A DNA stretch of 64,000 bases from positions 1 to 64,000 of IMG/VR virus record IMGVR_UViG_3300025133_000043; one strand, written 5' to 3'. The stretch comes from a virus. Shown here piece after piece: positions 15,460 through 22,607 of this stretch. Made by a program: the position numbers and the translations under genes. Within the stretch, counting starts at the first letter, position 1. The number at the start of each line of letters is the position of its first letter. The notes beneath the pieces are model-generated. The model did no database searches. It was not told the DNA's origin and was given only the letters and a program-made list of their open reading frames with translations.

Positions 15460-15783
15460 CTACCCAGATTCTGATCTAAGAGGGCACTCGGTCACCCTCC
15501 CGGTCTCGATCACCAGGAGGTGTGCGTCCCTCAGCTTCTGCGGAGTCAGGTCGCCCTGGCACTGATCTTCGGTCGGGTGGAACATCCGGCAGGCGTCTGG
15601 AGAGTGGACACAGCGTCCGCAGTTGTTCCGGAGCCAGAGGTCCCATCGCTGAGCTCCCTCGTCGACCTGCAGGAAGACCTGAGCCGTGGCGTTGCTCATG
15701 ACGTCGGACTGGCCCATGTGCTTGCCGTAGCGGCGGAGCAGCCGGATGAGGCCTCCTTCGGTGATGACCAGGGGCTTGAACAT
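15460..15783 (-). CDS. Cys-containing hypothetical protein, 107 aa
   Basis: Begins MFKPLVITEGGLIRLLRRYG. A cluster NNCGRCVHSPDACRMFHPTE may bind zinc. It is separated from the ATPase gene by 240 bp and stands divergent to the lysis region. Function is unknown. Confidence 0.6.
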   Translation of the reverse strand: MFKPLVITEGGLIRLLRRYGKHMGQSDVMSNATAQVFLQVDEGAQRWDLWLRNNCGRCVHSPDACRMFHPTEDQCQGDLTPQKLRDAHLLVIETGRVTECPLRSESG

Positions 15784-15796
15784 AGACTCGCTCTCC

Positions 15797-15825
15797 TTGA
15801 ACCGATCATCGGTTCCGACTATGGT
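15797..15825 (+). promoter_or_regulatory. Sigma-70-like promoter before lysis genes
   Basis: TTGAAC (15797-15802), a 17-bp spacer and TATGGT (15820-15825). A dyad GAACCGATCATCGGTTC covers the -35 and spacer and could be an operator. It points towards the gene at 15852. Confidence 0.45.
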
Positions 15826-15851
15826 ACTCGCTCACCACCCTGGAGGCCACG

Positions 15852-16217
15852 TTGGCTGCCACCCTCTCCTTCCTCGCTCCGATGCTCTCTGCCCTGACCG
15901 GCAGCCAGATCCCGGCGTCTGTCTTCACCTTCCTGCTGGACCTCATCCCCGAGATCGCAGACGTCATCCGGGTCCTCAAGGACGAGAGCGCCAGCGGCAG
16001 CGACAAGGCCAAGGTCACCGTCGAGGCGGCGGCCGAGCTCATCGACGAGAAGCTCGACGAGATCCCCGAGTGGGGTGACCTCTCCGAGGAGCAGCGCGAC
16101 CGGATGCTCTACGGCCTGGTCGAGTGGGTCTACTGGGGCATGACCCTCCAGGAGAAGCACGGCAAGCGCGGCAGCCGCAAGCTCCTGAAGAAGGCGCTCC
16201 GCAAGCTCCGCAGCTGA
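15852..16217 (+). CDS. Hypothetical protein upstream of endolysin, 121 aa
   Basis: TTG start at 15852, placed by GGAGG 5 nt upstream. The first 42 residues are hydrophobic or amphipathic (LSFLAPMLSALTGS and ASVFTFLLDLIPEIADVI). The rest is a charged helical region ending in a basic tail (RKLLKKALRKLRS). Its position before the endolysin allows a holin or lysis-accessory role, but a clear holin topology is not visible. A terminator-like hairpin follows. Confidence 0.6.
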   Translation: MAATLSFLAPMLSALTGSQIPASVFTFLLDLIPEIADVIRVLKDESASGSDKAKVTVEAAAELIDEKLDEIPEWGDLSEEQRDRMLYGLVEWVYWGMTLQEKHGKRGSRKLLKKALRKLRS

Positions 16218-16226
16218 TCTACAGAG

Positions 16227-16253
16227 GCTGCCGGGACACGCCGCCCCGGCAGC
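16227..16253 (+). terminator. Hairpin between 15852 gene and endolysin
   Basis: GCTGCCGGG (16227-16235) pairs with CCCGGCAGC (16245-16253), ten bases after the stop codon. No U-tract, so it may be a partial terminator or an RNA processing site. Confidence 0.5.
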
Positions 16254-16292
16254 GCTCGGTAGGTTCGTTGCGACCACTCAGAGGAACACGAC

Positions 16293-17120
16293 ATGGCTCG
16301 ATCTACGATCAGGAAGGGAAGCAAGGGCGTCGACGTCAAGTACGCCCAGGAGCGCCTCCGGCACCACGGTGCCCAGGTCTCCATCGACGGCGACTTCGGA
16401 GCTCGAACCTACGACGCGGTCCGACAGTTCCAGGCCAGCCGGAACATCAAGGCCGATGGCATCGTCGGCCCGACCACCTGGGGCTACCTCGAGGGCGCCT
16501 CGACCAGCCGGGCCGTGGACATCGGGGACGACGACGCCCGCAAGTCCGCAGAGCAGGCGCTCATCGACAAGATCCCCGATGACATCAGCGGCGTCCGCCG
16601 CCTGGTCCTCGAGTCTGCCATTCGGGACCTGGGCGCTGACGAGGTCCCCGACGGCTCCAACTGGGGCGACGAGATCATGCACCTGGTCGAGGGCTACAAC
16701 GAGTACTGGGGTGTCGACACCGCCAAGTACGGCCGCATGGCCTGGTGTGCGATGGCCTGCAGCTCCTGGATCGCTCTGGGAATGGGCCTCGGCACCCGGT
16801 CGGCCGAGATGAACTGGGGCGGTACGCCCATGAAGAAGTTCTTCGGTGGAGCCAGCCAGTACGAGGCCTGGGGCTACGACAAGGGCTGCTACGCCGAGGA
16901 GACCGAGCTGGCCGAGCCCGCCAGCGTCTTCACGATGGCCCGCGGCGGCTCGAACTCCGACCCGGCCCAGACGGCCAAGGCCGGTCACGTCGGCATGGTC
17001 GTCTGCGACAACGGCGACGGCACCGTGACCACCATCGAGGGCAACGTCAGCAACGGCGTCCGCTCCTACACCCGGAAGAAGCGGGACCTCCACGGCTTCG
17101 TGGAGTGGTGGGCTGCCTGA
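16293..17120 (+). CDS. Endolysin: PG-binding domain plus CHAP-like domain
   Basis: A 275-aa cell-wall hydrolase. Residues 8-66 form a PG_binding_1 repeat (GVDVKYAQERL, SIDGDFGARTYDAVRQFQ, ADGIVGPTTW). Residues 100-275 form a CHAP/NlpC-like amidase or endopeptidase domain with catalytic Cys152 (AWCAM), His232 (GHVGMVV) and a polar third residue near TIEGNV (247-252). There is no signal peptide, so release would need a holin. The ribosome site AGAGGA precedes the ATG. Confidence 0.9.
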   Translation: MARSTIRKGSKGVDVKYAQERLRHHGAQVSIDGDFGARTYDAVRQFQASRNIKADGIVGPTTWGYLEGASTSRAVDIGDDDARKSAEQALIDKIPDDISGVRRLVLESAIRDLGADEVPDGSNWGDEIMHLVEGYNEYWGVDTAKYGRMAWCAMACSSWIALGMGLGTRSAEMNWGGTPMKKFFGGASQYEAWGYDKGCYAEETELAEPASVFTMARGGSNSDPAQTAKAGHVGMVVCDNGDGTVTTIEGNVSNGVRSYTRKKRDLHGFVEWWAA

Positions 17121-17167
17121 GCACCGTGAGCAACGACGACTACAGACCTGACCTGGAGCGGAACAAC

Positions 17168-17497
17168 GTGGAACGACACCTCATGGACACCAAGGTCCAC
17201 TACGACTCGAAGCCGGCGGTGCGCTTCTTCCTGGAGCGGGTGGAGGACGAGACGGGTGTCTCCGGCACCGGCCGCGTCCTCGAGGCCGTCATCTGGCAGG
17301 ACGGTTCCGTCACCGCCAAGTGGCGTCCGCCGATGAGCACGGAGACCTCCTACAAGGACTTCGAGACCTTCCTGCGGGTGCACGTCACCAGCCACCCCTC
17401 GAAGAGCAAGGTGGTCTTCATCGACGAGATCGAGAAGTCCCGCGTCGACCTCAGCTTCGCCCTGGGTCACGTCGAGTTCCGAGGCGGTGTGCTGTGA
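17168..17497 (+). CDS. Hypothetical protein, 109 aa
   Basis: GTG 17168 is chosen because GGAG lies 9 nt upstream; GTG 17126 and ATG 17183 are alternatives. Beta-rich sequence with VLEAVIWQDGSVTAKW and VVFIDEIEKSRVDL. GTGA overlap with the next gene. Function is unknown. Confidence 0.6.
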   Translation: MERHLMDTKVHYDSKPAVRFFLERVEDETGVSGTGRVLEAVIWQDGSVTAKWRPPMSTETSYKDFETFLRVHVTSHPSKSKVVFIDEIEKSRVDLSFALGHVEFRGGVL

Positions 17498-17841
17498 AGG
17501 TGTTGGAGGGCGCAAGGAAGCTGGCCATCGGGGAGTGCACTCGCAACGTGGAGGTGAACTCCATCGGGTACATGATCGAGTTCGACGGAGCCTTGGAGAT
17601 CTTCACTCTGGATGGCTGGAAGCGGAGGACTCGGCGTGCCTTCATCCCTCTCCACACCTTCGCCTCAGATCGGAAGCGCTCTTCGGACGAAGCGAGGGCC
17701 GAGCTTGAGGGCAAGCTCAACGCCGCCTTCAGAGGGGAGAATCTCCAGGTCTACATGAAGGGAGTTCTGAAGGTCTACGATAGTCCAGAAGGGTGGTCCC
17801 AGGCATGGGTTGACGTGGGTGCGTCGAGGCAGATCCAATGA
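17494..17841 (+). CDS. Hypothetical protein, 115 aa
   Basis: GTG start at 17494 in a GTGA overlap. Basic in the middle (WKRRTRRAF). Ends with an ATGA overlap into the exonuclease gene. No recognised domain. Confidence 0.6.
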   Translation: MKVLEGARKLAIGECTRNVEVNSIGYMIEFDGALEIFTLDGWKRRTRRAFIPLHTFASDRKRSSDEARAELEGKLNAAFRGENLQVYMKGVLKVYDSPEGWSQAWVDVGASRQIQ

Positions 17842-18485
17842 GCCAGGTCTTCATCAGCGTCGACGTCGAGGTCACTGACACGGATCCGGTCCACGGCCGG
17901 CTCATGCAGGTGGGCCTGGTTGCTGAAGATGGTTCGGAGCTCGAGCTCGTCTTCCCGGTCAAGAACACCTCGAAGACGAGCGACTGGGTCCGGGAGAACC
18001 TCCAGGAGCTGCTCGAGGACTGCTGGAGGGCCTACTCCTACGCCTTTGCGCCGGTGCACGTGAGGCGTCGAGGGATCAACGGCATCTTCTTCGCCCAGGT
18101 CCAGAAGATGCACACCTGGGTCCAGCAACGGCGGATGGCCGCTGTCTCGACGCCGGAGCCCAAGCCTGAGGGCGGCTTCAAGCTGAGGGCAGCGGACTCC
18201 GCCTTGGCAGAGGTCCAGGCCGTGATGGTCTGCTACTGCGGCGGGCTGGACTGGGGCTTCGTCACCAGGGCCTTCGCCCACTGCGGACTGGAGAACCCCT
18301 TCCACTACGAGTTCATCGAGATCAGCTCCCTGGCGATGGGCAAGCTGGGCCTGGACTACGGCTTCCCTGAGTCCGACCTCGAGGAAGCCTTGGGGATCGA
18401 CCCGATGGTGGAGGGGACCAAACACAACGCCTTGGAGGACGCGAAGCATCAGCTCGACGAATTCCAGGCTCTGATGAGGCTCTGA
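17838..18485 (+). CDS. DEDDh 3'-5' exonuclease
   Basis: A 215-aa DnaQ/RNase T-type exonuclease. Exo I is D9 and E11 (ISVDVEVTDTD), Exo II D138 (GLDWGF), and Exo III H196 with D201 (KHNALEDAKHQ), giving the DEDDh set. Residues 60-130 form an insert with basic and Cys residues. It may act in proofreading, host DNA turnover or RNA trimming; the sequence does not say which. Coupled by ATGA to the upstream gene and by one base to the downstream gene. Confidence 0.85.
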   Translation: MSQVFISVDVEVTDTDPVHGRLMQVGLVAEDGSELELVFPVKNTSKTSDWVRENLQELLEDCWRAYSYAFAPVHVRRRGINGIFFAQVQKMHTWVQQRRMAAVSTPEPKPEGGFKLRAADSALAEVQAVMVCYCGGLDWGFVTRAFAHCGLENPFHYEFIEISSLAMGKLGLDYGFPESDLEEALGIDPMVEGTKHNALEDAKHQLDEFQALMRL

Positions 18486-18739
18486 TGGCAAACCAGCTCC
18501 CTACAACCGCACCAACCGCGGGCGACAAGGCCTACGGCAAGATCCACAAGACGACGAACAACGACCCCAAGATGGGTGCCGTCTGGGTCTACAACCGCGT
18601 CCTGGTGAAGGACGAAGACGGGGAGCTGGAGACCCTGCTGCTCACTGACCACGAGCTCGGCGTCATCCGGGCACGGGTCCAGAAGAACCCCGAGGAGCAC
18701 CTGGAGCCGACGTGGCTGGACAAGCTCCGCTCCCTCTGA
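18485..18739 (+). CDS. Hypothetical protein, 84 aa
   Basis: Polar N-terminal tail (MANQLPTTAPTAGDKAYG), then a small beta domain (VWVYNRVLVKDEDGELETLL) and a helix. Its stop overlaps the CTG start of the next gene. Function is unknown. Confidence 0.6.
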   Translation: MANQLPTTAPTAGDKAYGKIHKTTNNDPKMGAVWVYNRVLVKDEDGELETLLLTDHELGVIRARVQKNPEEHLEPTWLDKLRSL

Positions 18740-18912
18740 CCTGCTTCATCGACAAGGAGAGGCCCTGCAACCAGAGCTGCAGGGCCTTCAAGAACGACAC
18801 GTGCGAGATCCTGGACAGCATCAGCAGCCTGAAGAGCTCCGCCAAGAAGGTCGTGGCGGCTTGGACGAGTCTCGCCCGGGCGCTGGAGAGGAGACCTCCT
18901 CCCAGGCCCTGA
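18736..18912 (+). CDS. Small Cys-rich protein with probable CTG start, 58 aa
   Basis: CTG 18736 overlaps the upstream stop as CTGA. It gives (M)TCFIDKERPCNQSCRAFKND with four Cys in the first 30 residues, then a helix. A GTG start at 18712 is possible but would encode the out-of-frame end of the previous gene. The metal-binding role is inferred. Confidence 0.55.
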   Translation: MTCFIDKERPCNQSCRAFKNDTCEILDSISSLKSSAKKVVAAWTSLARALERRPPPRP

Positions 18913-19199
18913 AGCTGAGCCAGGTGGCCGACCTCCTGGGCTGCTCCTCCCGCCAGGTCCAGTACCTCCGCGAGCGGGGGATCGTGACTCCGTCCCAGGG
19001 CGCCGGCGGCCGCGGCCGCGCAGGGCTCTACAGCAAGTCGGACATCGAGAAGCTCCGGCTCGTCCTCGGCCTGAAGGGCCTCGAAGAGCAGGTCGTCCGC
19101 GACATCGTCAACGGAGTGGACTGGAGCCTGGATGAGTACGTGCATCCGCTCTCAGACTCCACCCAGGTCGTCCTCGACCTCACCAAGCACCGGAAGTAG
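18909..19199 (+). CDS. MerR-like HTH regulator with probable CTG start, 96 aa
   Basis: CTG 18909 overlaps the upstream stop as CTGA and places the winged-helix motif at the N-terminus as expected: (M)KLSQVADLLGCSSRQVQYLR and then ERGIVTPSQG. A helical segment follows (IEKLRLVLGLKGLEEQVV). Longer starts would add out-of-frame sequence from the previous gene. It is probably a transcriptional regulator; the nearby hairpin at 19479-19523 is a possible target. Confidence 0.75.
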   Translation: MKLSQVADLLGCSSRQVQYLRERGIVTPSQGAGGRGRAGLYSKSDIEKLRLVLGLKGLEEQVVRDIVNGVDWSLDEYVHPLSDSTQVVLDLTKHRK

Positions 19200-19202
19200 A
19201 CC

Positions 19203-19473
19203 ATGCAGCTCAAGTTCCTCTGGATCCCCCCAGGAGAAGAAGTTCCACTTCGAGATCCGCAAGAACGACGGCACGACCGTCATCGCCATGTGGATGAGTC
19301 CGGTCGACGTGGTCAACATGTTCAACGTGATCCTGGGGGAGCTCCGCCGAGCTGCCATGAACCCTGAGTCCCTGCCGAAGCCCCTGGCCATCACCGATCC
19401 GAAGCAGGTGGCCGCCGACAAGCTCTTCGAGATGATGGCCAAGCAGAACTCCGAGGAGGAGGTCGACAACTGA
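19203..19473 (+). CDS. Hypothetical protein, apparent +1 frameshift near its start
   Basis: ATG 19203 has a weak GGAAG site and opens MQLKFLWIPP, but that frame soon turns nonsensical. The frame that looks coding (EKKFHFEIRKNDGTTVIAMW to the stop at 19473) lacks any ATG, GTG or TTG until codons inside it. The two frames meet at a run of six C (19226-19231). Dropping one C joins them into an 89-residue protein. The cause may be a homopolymer error, a real mutation or programmed +1 shifting. Function is unknown. Confidence 0.55.
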
Positions 19474-19478
19474 CTCGC

Positions 19479-19523
19479 CAACTCCAGAGGTGACAGGATC
19501 GAGACTTGTCACCTCTGGAGTTG
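19479..19523 (+). repeat. Perfect 17-bp inverted repeat
   Basis: CAACTCCAGAGGTGACA (19479-19495) pairs with TGTCACCTCTGGAGTTG (19507-19523) around an 11-base loop, six bases after a stop codon. It could be a terminator or an operator. Its right arm enters a -35 box, and a similar sequence lies at 15255-15276, which favours protein binding. Confidence 0.8.
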
Positions 19524-19549
19524 ACAGTCCAGATCGCCGCCCATAGAGT
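19521..19549 (+). promoter_or_regulatory. Sigma-70-like promoter after inverted repeat
   Basis: TTGACA (19521-19526), a 17-bp spacer and TAGAGT (19544-19549). It points into a 70-base stretch that ends at the next hairpin, with no gene in between. Confidence 0.45.
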
Positions 19550-19580
19550 CTGGATGCGAACGAAGGGTAGTTCAGCTGCG

Positions 19581-19614
19581 ACCGACCGACGCCCCGCGAA
19601 GAGCGTCGGTCGGT
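19581..19614. terminator. Bidirectional terminator between convergent genes
   Basis: ACCGACCGACGC (19581-19592) pairs perfectly with GCGTCGGTCGGT (19603-19614) around a 10-base loop. It lies just beyond the stop of the minus-strand gene 19621-20706. Confidence 0.7.
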
Positions 19615-19620
19615 TGCCCC

Positions 19621-20706
19621 TCATCGGAAGAAGTCGATGATCTCGTCGACGGTCCTACCGGCCAGCTTCCGAGGTTCGTTCGACTCGAGGCGGTTGCCTC
19701 GCCACTGGTTCAGTCGGCGGGTGCCGTGCTCCTGCATCGCCTCGACCACATCCTCCTCCGTGAGTGGGTTGTGCGGGCACTCGGTGTTCAGGCACCGGCC
19801 TCCTCGGAACGGGCAGAGAGGCTCTGCGATCCGGTTGTCCATCTGATCCACCTCGTGGCCCTGGTCCATGGCAACGCACATGCAGTCGTTGCAGACCATG
19901 AACCAGTCGTCGTTGATAGTGGCGCCGACGACGCAGTGGAGGTTCTCCTTGCAGAAGGCACAGGTGCCGAGCCCGCGCTGGGTGCACTCCATGTTCCGCG
20001 GGTCCAGGAGCATGTTCTCCCACTGCTCGAGGAAGGCGACCCCGAAGTCGTCCACGCAGGACCAGACCGGGTCGATCTCGCAGAGCCACTCCCGGCCGTT
20101 GTCGCTGAGCACCCACATGAAGGTGCAGTAGAGGATCAGCTCCACCAGCAGCTTGGGAGGCGGCTCCAGGTCCATCGCCCTGTAGACGTCGTGGATCAGG
20201 AACTGGACGGCCTCGCTCCGCTCCTTGTCGGTCAGGCCCGGATCCGTGAAGCGCTCCTCGAAGGCGTTCTCCTCCGGATCCTCCTTGAACTTCATGATCA
20301 TGTCGGGGTCGAACTCGTAGATGATCTCCTTGTTCGCCTCATCGTCCCAGCTGGTGTAGCGGTAGACCCACTTGTAGGTCTCGCTGCTGTGGTAGATGCC
20401 GGTGTAGGTCCAGGCCCACCAGCCGCACAGTGCAATCCAGTCCAGCCCGCCGATCAGCCCCACAGCGATCATGTACTCGGGCAGCTCCCGGACCTGGAGT
20501 CCCAGCTCCTGCTGGATCAGGTCCCCGAACTTGAAGTCCAGCATGTCCTGGACGAAGGCGGCCGCACCCTCATCAGGGGTCTGATCTTCTCGGAGCCCTT
20601 CGGGAGCCTCGGACATGCGCGTCGGCATGCGCTCCATTTGACGAACGACGTCCAGGTCGTTCGGGGCAGACCCCGACAGAACCAGGGCCTCTTCGTGTCG
20701 ATCCAT
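19621..20706 (-). CDS. Hypothetical protein with C-terminal Cys cluster, 361 aa
   Basis: Start at ATG 20706 with an AGGAGAG ribosome site. Largely helical and acidic, Trp-rich near 120-150 (GGLDWIALCGWWAWTYTG). A C-terminal zinc-type cluster follows: CTQRGLGTCAFCKENLHCVV, CNDCMC, and then CPFRGGRCLNTECPH. It is flanked by terminator and divergent promoter, so it forms its own unit. No family recognised. Confidence 0.68.
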   Translation of the reverse strand: MDRHEEALVLSGSAPNDLDVVRQMERMPTRMSEAPEGLREDQTPDEGAAAFVQDMLDFKFGDLIQQELGLQVRELPEYMIAVGLIGGLDWIALCGWWAWTYTGIYHSSETYKWVYRYTSWDDEANKEIIYEFDPDMIMKFKEDPEENAFEERFTDPGLTDKERSEAVQFLIHDVYRAMDLEPPPKLLVELILYCTFMWVLSDNGREWLCEIDPVWSCVDDFGVAFLEQWENMLLDPRNMECTQRGLGTCAFCKENLHCVVGATINDDWFMVCNDCMCVAMDQGHEVDQMDNRIAEPLCPFRGGRCLNTECPHNPLTEEDVVEAMQEHGTRRLNQWRGNRLESNEPRKLAGRTVDEIIDFFR

Positions 20707-20746
20707 AGGCACTCTCCTGCTCCTCATGGGTTTCGCGTGCTTATAC

Positions 20747-20789
20747 TCGGAAATCGGAACTTGACCTTCTTCCGACTTCGGGGTAGTGC
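20747..20789. promoter_or_regulatory. Divergent promoter/operator region
   Basis: On the plus strand TTGACC (20761-20766) and a weak TAGTGC (20784-20789) are 17 bp apart, so the transcript would start almost at ATG 20797 (leaderless). A dyad TCGGAA / TTCCGA (20754-20759 / 20770-20775) overlaps the -35. TATAAG on the minus strand (20745-20740) may serve the opposite gene. Confidence 0.4.
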
Positions 20790-20796
20790 TGTCGCA

Positions 20797-20991
20797 ATGG
20801 CGGAACTCCTCACCACAGCCCAGGTTGCCGAACTCTGCGGGGTCACCCCTCGGACGATCCGGAACTGGGAATCCTCCGGGAAGCTCGAGGCTGTGGACCG
20901 CACGAAGGGTGGCCACCGCCGCTTCACGTGCGCGGAGGTGCGGAAGAAGATCATCGAGAACACACGGCCGCAAGACGGCGTCAGCTACTGA
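20797..20991 (+). CDS. MerR/excisionase-like HTH protein, 64 aa
   Basis: Short winged-HTH protein: LTTAQVAELCGVTPRTIRNW, then ESSGKLEAV and GGHRRFTCAEVRKKI. It is the first gene of the next rightward operon and lacks a ribosome site. It is probably a regulator that could bind the dyad overlapping its own promoter. The fold is also used by phage excisionases, but no integrase is seen here. Confidence 0.85.
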   Translation: MAELLTTAQVAELCGVTPRTIRNWESSGKLEAVDRTKGGHRRFTCAEVRKKIIENTRPQDGVSY

Positions 20992-21001
20992 GGAGCTCCC
21001 C

Positions 21002-21643
21002 ATGTCCGACCTTTCCCACCTGCCCACGCCCGGCGTCACCGAAGTCGGTGGCGGCGCTCCGGCCACCCCCGTCCACGAGGCCAAGGCCGCTCCGAAGAAG
21101 GGTCAGACCCGCAAGGCGCGTCGCCACTCTGGCGGTGACATCGCCCAGGCGGCGATCGACGCCGGTCTCGCTCGGGAGATCACCCCCGACGCTCCGATGA
21201 CCCCCGGCGTGAAGCCCACCCGTCGCCGCTCCATCCTGGAGATCCCCCTGAACAACCAGGGCGGCCTCGAGGGCGAGTTCGGCGTGGCCAAGTTCACCTC
21301 GAAGGACGGCGAGACCTACCGGATTCGCTACGGCACCGCCGGTCGAGACGGCAAGATGAAGCTCGCCCCCAACGGCATCGACCGCCTCCAGTGGGCTGCC
21401 TTCCGCGAGATCGTCCTGGCCACGCCCGGAGCCGAGGCGGCCATCAACGTCTTCAACGCGATGAAGCTGTCCATGGCGGATGAGGACGGCAAGCCGCTCT
21501 TCCCCATCACCATCCAGATGCTGCGCAACTCCCGCGTCGGCAGCCCCGGCGTCGTCTCCCAGGCGACCCACGACGCCCCCCTCAACGAAGATGACGAGGA
21601 CGAGCTCGACCGCGGCTTCTCCCTCGGCAGCGACGAAGGCTGA
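21002..21643 (+). CDS. Hypothetical protein with acidic C-terminus, 213 aa
   Basis: The N-terminal 75 residues are Pro/Ala-rich and basic. A compact domain follows (about 78-180, EFGVAKFTSKDGETYRIRYG and GIDRLQWAAFREIVLATPGA), then an acidic tail (NEDDEDELDRGF). Acidic tails occur in ssDNA-binding proteins, but no OB-fold can be claimed. GAGGAG lies upstream of the ATG. Confidence 0.65.
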   Translation: MSDLSHLPTPGVTEVGGGAPATPVHEAKAAPKKGQTRKARRHSGGDIAQAAIDAGLAREITPDAPMTPGVKPTRRRSILEIPLNNQGGLEGEFGVAKFTSKDGETYRIRYGTAGRDGKMKLAPNGIDRLQWAAFREIVLATPGAEAAINVFNAMKLSMADEDGKPLFPITIQMLRNSRVGSPGVVSQATHDAPLNEDDEDELDRGFSLGSDEG

Positions 21644-21647
21644 GATC

Positions 21648-21929
21648 ATGGCCCGCAACCTTCAGATCACCCTGAACCATGACGCACTGTCGATCGGCAT
21701 GGAGATCCCCCTCTCGCCCTTCGAGACGTGGTGGGAGGATCTGAAGGCGCGGAACTCAGCAGCCCGTGATGCGGAGGGCGACGAGGTCGCCGTCATCCGG
21801 CACTGGGTGCAGTGCAAGGAGTGCCAGGCTGACGCCTCCCACTTGGGGGCCGTGCACCTCGAGGGTAGACTGGTCCGGATCTGTACCCGGTGCCAGTCTC
21901 TCTTCGAGGTCGCTGATGGGTCGTCTTGA
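21648..21929 (+). CDS. Zinc-ribbon hypothetical protein, 93 aa
   Basis: Residues about 55-93 hold CKEC and CTRC about 30 residues apart with intervening beta sequence, a classical zinc ribbon. The N-terminal part is an unknown small domain. It overlaps the next gene by 14 nt. Confidence 0.65.
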   Translation: MARNLQITLNHDALSIGMEIPLSPFETWWEDLKARNSAARDAEGDEVAVIRHWVQCKECQADASHLGAVHLEGRLVRICTRCQSLFEVADGSS

Positions 21930-22326
21930 CGCAGCTCAGTTCGCGGACCGTCGACGCATCTGCGTAGGCTCCCACGAGATCGCAGTCCTCAAGCCTGGGC
22001 GCGGCGTCCTGAAGATCTGGGGGAGGCTCTGGTACCTCAGGGCCTCCAAGCGGATCATGGTCAAGATCCGCATCATCCCGAGCAAGACCAACAACGGGAT
22101 CAAGGTCTCCAAGACCTGGGAAGAGGACTGGGCCGGCGGAGGCACCACCGCCGTCCTCAAGAGTCACCTCGAGGCCGTGGTCAGGAAGTACCACAAGCTC
22201 TACCGGGCGCGTGAGTGGCCGGAGGAGGACAACTACCTGACCAAGTGCAACAGGCGGAACAAGGCGGGGTTCGTCGCCAGCGTCTGCGCGACCTGTAGCG
22301 CCAGCTACTGCACCGTGGAGCGGTGA
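21916..22326 (+). CDS. Basic hypothetical protein, 136 aa
   Basis: A basic protein with beta strands (HEIAVLKPGRGVLKIWGRLW and MVKIRIIPSKTN) and Cys near the C-terminus (SVCATCSASYC). Possibly nucleic-acid binding. GTGA overlap downstream. Confidence 0.6.
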   Translation: MGRLDAAQFADRRRICVGSHEIAVLKPGRGVLKIWGRLWYLRASKRIMVKIRIIPSKTNNGIKVSKTWEEDWAGGGTTAVLKSHLEAVVRKYHKLYRAREWPEEDNYLTKCNRRNKAGFVASVCATCSASYCTVER

Positions 22327-22607
22327 GCTTCTTCGATGAGATCGGATCAGACTTCAGCTTGGAGCACCTGCGTCGGGAGTACCAGTGCTGTGACTGCAAC
22401 CACCCGTTCAGGATCTCTCAACGAGAGGTTGAGCGTTCGATGGATCAAGGCTACTTCCGGTGCGCGGCGTGCACTACAGCGTGGATGAGGAGAGGATCTG
22501 ATGTCAGCCCCCGGAGACAAGGCCAAGCTGGTCAACATGCTGGACAACAGCCTGGCGGAAGCCACCGGGCTGCAGTCGGTCTACAAGATCGAGATCATCC
22601 TCAGTAG
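22323..22607 (+). CDS. Zinc-ribbon protein with long run-on, 94 aa
   Basis: GTG start in a GTGA overlap. CCDC (22-25) and CAAC (47-50) form a zinc ribbon. After about residue 59 the frame runs 107 nt into the next gene, far more than other overlaps here. A TGATG junction exists at 22499-22503 in another frame, so an indel in this gene is possible. Confidence 0.55.
   Translation: MSFFDEIGSDFSLEHLRREYQCCDCNHPFRISQREVERSMDQGYFRCAACTTAWMRRGSDVSPRRQGQAGQHAGQQPGGSHRAAVGLQDRDHPQ

Noticed and set aside
19561-19620. tRNA-like start (GGGTAGTTCAGCTG)
   Set aside because: It resembles a D-arm, but no anticodon arm, T-arm or acceptor pairing follows; the downstream hairpin is a simple terminator.
20797-20991. 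Excisionase of an integrated prophage
   Set aside because: The fold is shared with MerR-type regulators. No integrase or attachment-site repeats are visible in the window.
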